A stretch of DNA of 64,000 bases, from the NCBI GenBank assembly GCA_013306675.1, contig JABLUY010000016.1, positions 186,001 to 250,000 on the forward strand, read 5' to 3'. The translations under genes were made by a program, and so were the position numbers. Below the pieces are notes generated by a model. That model did not search any database. It worked only from the letters and a program-made list of their open reading frames with translations, and was not told where the DNA came from. Position 1 is the first letter of the stretch. Every line of letters starts with the position of its first letter. Of this stretch, positions 42,111 through 50,055 are shown in pieces. This DNA is from Thraustochytrium sp. TN22 (taxonomy: Eukaryota; Sar; Bigyra; Thraustochytrida; Thraustochytriidae).

Positions 42111-43221
42111 AAGCTTGCTCCATGGACCATGCTGCTCTCCCGCAAGGACTGACAGGAACTCTGTGGCCGACGAGAGGAGGCGACTCGGAGGGAAGGTGAG
42201 GCCTCTTCCCTCCCCTCACTGGCTTGCATGCATGTGTGAGCAGAGCTCAAGCACACAGTGTTGAAACCGGTTTCCCCGCGATGCCAATGACATCTCGGGG
42301 TACTGCTCGATCTTGGCAACATCTTTGATCTCGGCAACATCTTTGCTGGCCGGGTACCCGGCTATGCCTACTAGATGGCTGTCTGAGATAGCTCGCTCGC
42401 GCTGCAGGGGGCTCGCTCGCTCTAGATGGTTCAGGCTGATAATCGCTCACTGTCAGCCCTTGCGAAAACCCAGTTCGCGACTCGCACGCTTGCGTTTGCC
42501 TTTGCCATTCTCACGCTCTTGCGCTTGCTCCTGGCCGCCCATTGCACTGATCGCGCCATTCTCTCGGACAGTACTACGCCGTTGCGATCCTCGCCCTTGC
42601 CTGGTGCCACTTGTTGTCGTGGACGGCTGACCGCCTGGAGCTACAGCCCGCGGCTTCAGGCAAGGTAGCCCGGTCAAGAGCGAGCTCCTCCATGCCACGG
42701 CCCGGGCTCAGACGTCAACGTGTGCCATGCCATGCCTGAGACACTTCTGCGAGACAGCCCGGCTCGCGGACAGCACTTACGAGCCTCGCCATGCGGCCGC
42801 TGTGTTTCTGGTGTGATTAGGGATCGCGATTCGCGGGCAGCGAGCGGGATGGCGAAATTTCTCTCGCCCGGACCATGCAGTGGTCGCTGGTCCTAACCGC
42901 GCGTGTGGTGTGCGTGTAGTGTGCGACGCTGTGCGTCAAGGCTTGGGCACGGGCTTGGGCATGGGCCTGCAGTGGGGCGACGCCGTTCGCTGGGCTTGTC
43001 GTCGGCGGCGACGTTCATCGCGTTAGGGCTGTCGCGGCAGGTGTGCGTAGTACCGATGCAGCACGATGGTCTCCCCGTGTGCGACACGGCACGGACGAGG
43101 ATGCTGACGTCAGCAGCACAGCAAAGAAGGGAAACTAACTTAGAAGAAAAACAAGGCGGGTGCGAACGACCGGCCTCGGGGGGGCAAACTATTCGATCGA
43201 GCATGGTCATGGTCATGAACT
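42111..43221. other. Intergenic, no gene seen
   Basis: About 1.1 kb downstream of the H2B array to the SET gene's 3' end. Frames are short and unconvincing. A doubled TTTGATCTCGGCAACATCTT-like unit (about 42310-42343) is the only local repeat. Confidence 0.45.
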
Positions 43222-43869
43222 TCAAGCGCTGGCCTCCTTGGCCTCGAGAATCTCGGATGTAGCGGCGAAGTACTCGGCGTCGTCACAGGCGTCGAGGTCG
43301 GCGAGGTGCTCGGCGGCTTCGGCAGCGCCGCGGGCGCGCACAAAGGGGCTGACCTCCTTGAGAATGGCGGTCCGGTCGGCCAGCGAGAGGTGCTTGAAGC
43401 CCTGCACGAAGCGGGCATGGCCAGCGGCCTTGCAGGTCGGGCACTGGCAGGGGAAGGGGGAGTTCATGTCCCACTCGGTGGTGTTGTAGTTGAAGAAGAG
43501 GTCCTCGCCGGCGGCCACGGGCTTGGTGACGACGAAGGAGGCGGACTTGCGGTCCTCGTCCACGACGATGCGCGTGTTGGTGTCGGCGCAGGCGTGGCTG
43601 ATGAACTCTGCGCCGCGCGTGGGCGCCACATGGATGGTCTCGTCGAACTGCACCGTGTGCATGGTGGGCCTGCCCTGCACGGGCTGCTCGAAGACGTTGA
43701 TGATGGTGCCTGGCGTGAGTGCCACCTTGGCGACGGCCTTGCGCCCGATCGTCTTGGTCGGCACCAGCTCCAGCGCCTCCTCGGTCGGCAGCATGGTGGA
43801 CAGCGGCCTGCGCAGTGCGCCCAGCGCCGCGCGCCAGCCCGCGCCCCTCGTCGCCGTCGCGCTCAGCAT
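43222..43869 (-). CDS. SET-domain protein, probably organelle-targeted
   Basis: A 215-residue small SET protein. The N-terminus (MLSATATRGAGWRAALGALR) is Arg/Ala-rich without acids, like a mitochondrial leader. The SET core follows: TIGRKAVAKVALTPGTIINV, EFISHACADTNTRIV (the NHSCxPN box, altered to SHACADTN), and AGEDLFFNYNTTEW (the ELTxDY box). A short Cys motif CQCPTC replaces post-SET. A C-terminal helical tail ends the protein. Such compact SET proteins bind SAM, and many act on non-histone lysines. The altered catalytic boxes leave activity uncertain. The Met at 43869 is preferred over upstream codons that lie in GC-rich flank. Confidence 0.8.
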   Translation of the reverse strand: MLSATATRGAGWRAALGALRRPLSTMLPTEEALELVPTKTIGRKAVAKVALTPGTIINVFEQPVQGRPTMHTVQFDETIHVAPTRGAEFISHACADTNTRIVVDEDRKSASFVVTKPVAAGEDLFFNYNTTEWDMNSPFPCQCPTCKAAGHARFVQGFKHLSLADRTAILKEVSPFVRARGAAEAAEHLADLDACDDAEYFAATSEILEAKEASA

Positions 43870-45581
43870 CCTGCCGCCCGTGCGCTCGTGCCTGCCTCGC
43901 CGCGCTGCGTGCCCGTGCCGTCGCTCGCTCGCTGTCAATCGGCTTTGCTCGCGCGGCCGGGGCTGAGCGGAGCGGCCGCCACGGCCGTGTGCCGCTTCTC
44001 GCTTCTGGCAGTCACAGGCAGTGCGGTCTGCCCTCCGCCGGCCGCTCGCGGCGCCGGGCCCGCCGCACTCAGCCACACCGGTGGAGGCTGTGAAGCCCTG
44101 CCAGCGCCAGCACAGAGCAGTGCAGGGCGGCGCGCGCGCCACTCCGCAAACACGCGCGCCAAATCGCGGAGACCGCGCCCGGCACCGCCGAAAGCGCGGC
44201 CGCGCTCTTTCACTGCCGCTGGCCCGCCGGGCACTGCGCAGGCCGCAGGCGCGGGCATGACTGGCCGTGGCCGCCGCCGGCGCTGCTGCTCTGGAGCCTC
44301 TGGCAGGACGCCTCGGACTCGGAGACGAGCACGGGCCCGGCGCTCGCGCGGAAGCGCGCGGCGAGCGAGCGCCCCGGCGGACCGGCCGCGGGAGCGGGGA
44401 GCCTGGCCGGCAGTGCCTGGCAGCGGCTGAGGGCCTGAGCCTGTCAGCAGTGTCAGGCGGCAGCGCGGTGGCGGCCGGGCACGGAGCGCCACCTTGGCGG
44501 TTATCCGCGAGCTGCAGCTGATTGATTGATCTCCGGGAGCTCAGGCGGAACGGAGCTGAGGAGACGCCGCGCGGCCTCGGACTGGGCCCCGGACTGGGAG
44601 GACTGACTGCCGGGCAGTGCCGCTGGCGGCTGGCCGGCCGCTCTCCCGGTCAGGCGCTGGCAGGCTGGGCGCTCGTGGCATCGCATCGCAGGATCGCAGC
44701 AGCAAGGCTTGGCAGTGACGGTGGATGGAGAAGAGATCGCGAGTCTCTAGCTAGGCTAGAGCTGCTCGCTGACTACTCACTGGCACTGTCAGCGTTCTTC
44801 CGTCGCGGATCGCGGCCGCGAGGGCCTGCCACAGCTGGTCGTCACGACGGTGTCTCTCCCGGCAGGTCGGCGCCACTGCAGCTGCAGTGCTGCCAGTGCC
44901 ACCACTGGCCACTGGGGGCGCAGGCCGCGCAGCGTCTCGGTCGACCTGCCAGGCTGCCACTCCGAGTCCGAGTCTGGCCGCGCCGCGTCTGAGCCAGGCA
45001 GACTGAGGCAGACTCTGGCCGCCACGGCTCCGACGGCAGTGGCGGCGCGGCACGGCACAGTCCGCTCGCGGGTACTGGTACCACTGCAGTGCAGCACGAG
45101 CTCCCCGTCGCTGTGAGACTCTGAGCCCAAGCCCGGGCCTGAGCTGCAGAGCAGCGGCACTGGCCAAGGCAGGCGCAGCACTGCACGCGCAAGTGCAGCA
45201 CGCGGCACGCCACCGTGACCGTGACGACGGGCCGCAGGAAGCAGGTCTGCCACAAACGGCGTATGACCGTACTAAGTTAACTATGTCTGACGCCGCCCGG
45301 CCTCGATGCGACAAGTTGCCAAGCTTCGGACGCCGCGCCGCGCCCGAACGATGACACGGGCGTAGACAAGGCGCGCCCGCCGCGCCTGCGCTGGCGCAGG
45401 GCCAGCGCGAGCAAGCGCCAGCTCCTAGTTGCGGGCGCGGCGGGCCGGCCAAAGCGGACTTGCGGCGGCCGAGCGCCACTTGTGCGCCGCGCAGGTAACG
45501 CAAGTCGCAAGGCCGGCCTTCCGCCTCGTCCGGGCGCGGCGCAATTCAAATCGTGGGCGGCGGCGGCGCCGCGCGCGCGCG
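43870..45581. other. Divergent intergenic between SET and large Rab genes
   Basis: About 1.7 kb with high GC and many overlapping frames (to 250 codons) lacking any motif. It should hold both promoters. No RNA gene was recognised. Confidence 0.45.
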
Positions 45582-47121
45582 ATGCTGCGCGGCGGCGAGG
45601 CGGCGGCGGCGGCGGCGGCGGCGGCGGGCGGCGAGGCCGGCGCCGCGGCCGGCGGCGGCGGCAGCGACGGCGCGGCCGCGGCGGGCGGCCGCGGCGAGCC
45701 GGCGCGAGACCCGGGCCGGGGCCAGGACCGCGCGCGGGACGAGGCAGCCGTGGACGAGGACGCCGTGTACGAGGAGGACGAGGACGAGGAGACGCAGGAG
45801 GATGGCGCGAGCGGCGCGGACGCGCGTCTCGGGCCGAGCGGCGCCGAGGAGGCGGACAACCTTCTGGACGACGACGGCGTCAGCGGCGACGACGAGGACG
45901 ACGACTGCGACGACCTGGAGCTCGAAGACTTTTCGCAGCGGCGCGGCCGCAACCGCAGCCAGTCGTTTGTGAACGAGCTCGAGGACCAGGTCTTCCGTGA
46001 AAAAGAGGAGGAACTGCGTCGCAAGATCCAGGAGGAGCAACAGCTCCAGCAGGCGCAACACAGCCGCCAGTATCAGCAGCAGATGCTCCTGCAGCAGCAG
46101 ATGCTCCTGCAGCAGCATCAGCATCAGCATCAGCATCAGCAGCAACAACAACAGCAGATGCAGATGCAGATGCAGATGCAGATGCAGATGCAAACGCCCC
46201 AGCGCAACGGCCGCGGGGGGCTGACCAGCTACGACTCCATGGAAAACATGGCGCCGGCCATCAGGACGCAGCTCTCCGCCAAGACGCTGGAGATCATCAC
46301 CAACCTGGATCACACAAAACACAATGCGCGCCTCAAGTCCTCCGGTAGCGGCCTCTTCCCATCGCCGGTCGTGCGCATGTCTGCCGAGGAGGCCGAGGAG
46401 GAGAGCCGCCTCGAGCGCCTGCCGCTCGACCCGTCCGGCCAGGCCAGCGGCGCGGCTCAGGCCAAACAGACCGCCGCCACGCCCGCCAAGGCGCGGCGGC
46501 GCAAGCGCCCCAGCGTCACCGGCGGTCTGCCCTCGATGAACGGCAAAAAGAAGGCAGCCGCCGCCACTGCCGCCGCGCAGGCTGACGACTTGCCCCTTTC
46601 GCCGACGTCAGGAACCTCAGGGACGTCAGGGACGGACACGGCCAAGACCGCCGTCGCCGTCGACGAGGAGGTCGCGACCGCTGCCGACAGCGCCGCGGTG
46701 GCTACTGCCGCGGCAGTAGCCTCCGCGGCGGCGGCCGCTGCAGCAAGCGCTCCGAACGCCCAGGCCGGGGCCGATCCCAGTGCCGGCCAGGAGGTCGAGG
46801 GAGCGCCGGCCGAGGCTGCGACACCCAATCCCGGCGCCGAGACTGGCGCTGCAGCCGCGCCGGCGGACCCGAGTGCACCGGCAGAGACGGGCAACGCAGC
46901 CCCTGCGGCATCATCGCCCGCCGTACCGCCGGCCAACGGCGAAGCGCCTGTCCAGGCAGAGCCGCCCCCCGGCGAAGCCCCGCCCGCACCGCCCGCGGCG
47001 ACCTTGGAGGTCCCGCGGCAGCAGGCAAAGCAGGGCGGGCCGGCCGAGCCCACCAAGCCACCGCCCAGCGGCGGCCTCGGCGGCGGTCCGTTGCCGCTTA
47101 CGGCGGTCGGCCGTAACGAGG

Positions 47122-47157
<36 letters not shown>

Positions 47158-48014
47158 GGCGCGCGGGGCCGACGAACTTCTTCCGCGCCGCCATGATGGC
47201 CTTTTTGTGCAGCAGCGGCGCCCGCACGACGCGGTCCGTTTCAGGCGCCGAGCGGCCCGGCAGCCTGCCCGCGGACGCGCACACGGACGCCGCAGGCCCG
47301 GCGGCGCTGGGTGGGCGGCGGCCCACCGGCGAGGAGGCCGCGCTGTATCGGCGCACGGAAAGCACCAACACGGCGAGCTCGGACCAGAGCGTAGACAGGT
47401 ACGACCACCATGTGAAGATCCTGCTGCTGGGCGACAGCGGCGTGGGCAAGACCAGCCTCATGCTGCGCTTCGCGGACAATCGGTTCCAGGGCAACCTCAT
47501 GAGCACTGCTGGCGTCGACTTCAAGGTGCGGTACCTGGAGGACGCCGAGGCGACGCAGGGTAAGCGCATCAAGTGCCAGATCTGGGACACGGCCGGTCAG
47601 GAACGCTTCCATGTCATCACGCGCACCTACTACCGCGGCGCGCACGGCATCGCGCTCGTTTACGACGCGGCCAACGAGCAGAGCTTCAAACAGATCAGCT
47701 ACTGGATGGAGAACATCCGCAATCACGCCGGCGAGGATGTGTGTGTGGTGGTCTTTGGCAACAAAGTCGACATTCCATCCCGTGTTGTCTCTCCGGAGCA
47801 GGGCCGCGCGGCCGCCGAGGCCTACGGCGCGCACTTTTACGAGACCAGCGCCAAGGTCGGCACCAACGTGCTCGAGGCCTTTGAGACGCTCTCCATGGAG
47901 GCTGTCGCGCGAATCGAGGCCAAGCGGCCCGCCAATGCCGATCCCAAGCCCGGTGCCACCGGCGGCAATGGCGTGCGCATCGACGCCGGCAAGTCTGTCT
48001 GCGCTTGCATGTGA
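45582..48014 (+). CDS. Large Rab GTPase with ~600-residue acidic/low-complexity N-terminal extension
   Basis: An 810-residue protein whose last ~205 residues are a complete Rab of the Rab8/Rab10 type. It has P-loop GDSGVGKTSLM, switch I STAGVDFKVRYL, DTAGQERFHVITRTYYRGAH, FGNKVDI, and ETSAKVGTNV. It ends in CACM, giving a CaaX-like prenylation site with an extra Cys. The N-terminal region has Ala/Gly runs, an acidic stretch (YEEDEDEETQEDG), a serine motif RNRSQSFVNELEDQ, a short coiled coil, Gln/His and Met-Gln repeats, then a long Ala/Pro/Glu-rich linker. No EF-hand or other known 'big Rab' module was seen. The Met at 45582 starts the Ala/Gly segment; an internal start at the Rab domain cannot be excluded, but no intron signal was needed. 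Confidence 0.85.
46063..46191 (+). repeat. CAG / CATCAG / CAGATG repeats inside the large Rab ORF
   Basis: Codon-level repeats give poly-Gln, Gln-His and five Gln-Met units. A unit of ~15 bp (ATGCTCCTGCAGCAG) is also doubled. All keep frame. Confidence 0.9.
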
Positions 48015-48026
48015 AATACTCGCTCA

Positions 48027-48044
48027 TACACACACACACACACA
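48027..48044. repeat. (AC)n microsatellite
   Basis: Nine AC units just after the Rab stop, with further scattered CACACA to about 48110. Confidence 0.9.
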
Positions 48045-48254
48045 AGGAATACATGCAGTGACAGGCGTGCCTTGCCACACACATGCACACAGGCTCACAC
48101 ACATTCATCCACAAAAAGGTCACCAGGAACCCCTTTTGGGCCCATGAGTGAGCGAAACGAATGAGACCTCCCTTTGTACTATTCTACTTACAGCTTCTTT
48201 CTTCAGTCCGCACCGTCATCTACTACATCGTCAGCATGCTTGCGTCGTGACACG

Positions 48255-49418
48255 TCACACGACGGGCGCGACTCGCTTGAGCGCCCGCTCGAAGACGTCT
48301 GCGCAAAACGCCGCGGCCACGTGCCGTGTCGTGAGCACCGGGAGAGCCGCCTCCGTGGCGGCGCGCACCGCCTGCACGGCGAGGCCCACGGCAGCGGTCG
48401 TCGCCTCGGTCTGATAGCGAGGTTCCTCGTCCTCGAACGGGTCCGCCTCCGCAACGAAGGCGCGGTCCGCGCCGAAGACCTCCGCGAAGTTGTCCCGGCG
48501 TGCCGCCAGATCCTCGCCGAAAAGGCAGCGCGCGCGTACCTTTTGCTCCGGCGTCGCCTCTTCGCTGTCCAGCGCGTCCAGCTGCTGAAGGCGCCGCAGC
48601 ACACGCATGCGGTAGAACGGTTTGTCCTCCCACGGGTTCTCGCGCGCGTCCAGCGTCGCCAGCATGGGCAGCAGCTCCAGCGGCGCGAGCTCCAGAAAGC
48701 GTGCCAGCCGATTCCTGTCGACGCAGAGCTTTTGTAGCGACAGGCACAGGTGAAGGCCGCGCAGACTGCCAAGCTCATTGTCCGCGCACTGGAGCTCCTC
48801 TAGCCGTGGCAGCTCTTCGCAAGCGTGCAGCGTGCGCAGATAGTTGCCTTGGACACGCAACACGCGCAACCGGTCCAGTGCGCCAAGGCCGTCCAGCGAG
48901 TCCAGCCGGTTGTGCGAGAGGTCCAGCTCTTCGAGCTGCCGCAGCGCGCTCAGGTCTGACACGCGCACAAGATCGTTGTGGGCCAGGTCCAGCACGCGCA
49001 GGTTGCGGTGCGCGCAGCACGCCGACACCGAGGCGATCGCGTTGTGCGAGAGCCGTGCCACCTGAAGCATCGACCCAGTCCAGCCCGCGCCGCTCGGCCA
49101 CGAGGCGGGCTCCGAGTCGTCATTTTGGTTCTCGCACGCCGGCGCCGCGAAGTCCAGCGCCTCGCGCAGCTCGTTGTGCGAGGCGTCCAGCCACACCAGG
49201 TCGCGAAGCTGCTCCAGCGGCCGCAGGGACTGCAGCTTGTTCCTGCTCACCGAGACCTTTTGCGCCCAGGGCCGCGCCGCCGCCTCCTCGCGCACATGCT
49301 GCAGTCCGCGCCCCTCGGCGCGCAGCTCGCCGTCCACCAGCCGCCCGCTCAGCGGGTCCACGAACATCGCGCTGCGATGCTCCTCGCGCGCGTTTACCTG
49401 TCTGTCTGTGCCGCGCAT
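48255..49418 (-). CDS. SDS22-class leucine-rich-repeat protein, possibly axonemal (LRRC23-like)
   Basis: A 387-residue protein made of about eight short LRRs of the 22-residue SDS22 type: KVSVSRNKLQSLRPLEQLRD, LVWLDASHNEL, VARLSHNAIASVSA, RVLDLAHNDLVRVSDLSALR, ELDLSHNRLDSLDGLGALDR, and VLRVQGNYLRTLHACEELPR. An LRR-cap follows (DARENPWEDKPFYRMRVLRR), then a helical segment (KVRARCLFGEDLAARRDNFA) and an Ala-rich tail. The cap-plus-helix text resembles radial-spoke LRRC23-like proteins, so an axonemal role is plausible but not shown. The start is uncertain: Met 49418 is followed by a donor-like CAGGTAAAC, and Met 49367 is an alternative first codon or the product of splicing from an upstream exon. 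Confidence 0.75.
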   Translation of the reverse strand: MRGTDRQVNAREEHRSAMFVDPLSGRLVDGELRAEGRGLQHVREEAAARPWAQKVSVSRNKLQSLRPLEQLRDLVWLDASHNELREALDFAAPACENQNDDSEPASWPSGAGWTGSMLQVARLSHNAIASVSACCAHRNLRVLDLAHNDLVRVSDLSALRQLEELDLSHNRLDSLDGLGALDRLRVLRVQGNYLRTLHACEELPRLEELQCADNELGSLRGLHLCLSLQKLCVDRNRLARFLELAPLELLPMLATLDARENPWEDKPFYRMRVLRRLQQLDALDSEEATPEQKVRARCLFGEDLAARRDNFAEVFGADRAFVAEADPFEDEEPRYQTEATTAAVGLAVQAVRAATEAALPVLTTRHVAAAFCADVFERALKRVAPVV

Positions 49419-50055
49419 GGCCTTGCAAGCAAGACCGAGCGTGTGGCCTTGCTCGTGTGAGTGACTTGAGTGTTCGAGCGAGGAACGGATAGCTGGGCTC
49501 GCTCGACGGCGAACCCGGCTTGCTGACGTGGCCTGACGTGGCCTACCCTGGTACCAGACAGACACTGGCATGGATTCCACCTTTTCTTTCTCTCTGACCT
49601 GAATTCGCTTCTCATTGTCCTTGCGTCAAGAAGGGTGGTGCAACCCTTGCCCTGTGGTGAAAGCTCGCGTGCGACGATAGCGACACGTGCGAGACGGCAC
49701 TACGAAAGCGACAACAGCGCCCCTCTCTCTCTCTCTCTCTCTCTTTGGAGCCCTCCCTCCTGCTCGCAATGGATGACTGGGACAGCGTCGCGTTCTAGGC
49801 TAGCTGCAGTGGTCACGGTGGTGGTACTGGTAGGCTAGTCTCGCTCAGATTCGCCACGCCTCCCTGTCACTGAGGCTCGCCACGCCTCATCAGAGTCACT
49901 GACAGGCTCGCCACGACGGGGTTGGACGGCCGCGGCAGAGCGCCTCGGCCTCGCGGTCGGCAGACGAGGAAGAAGACCCGCGCGCGCGTGCGTGGGCCCG
50001 AGCGGACGGCGGCGGCGGAGCGGCGGCGGCAGCGACGGCGGGCGGCGCGGGCACG
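49419..50055. other. Divergent intergenic, LRR / ferredoxin-kinase fusion
   Basis: About 640 bp. It holds a (CT)11 run (49723-49744) and a small cluster of three TCGCCACG units separated by GTCACTGA-like spacers (about 49850-49917). No gene is seen. Confidence 0.5.
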
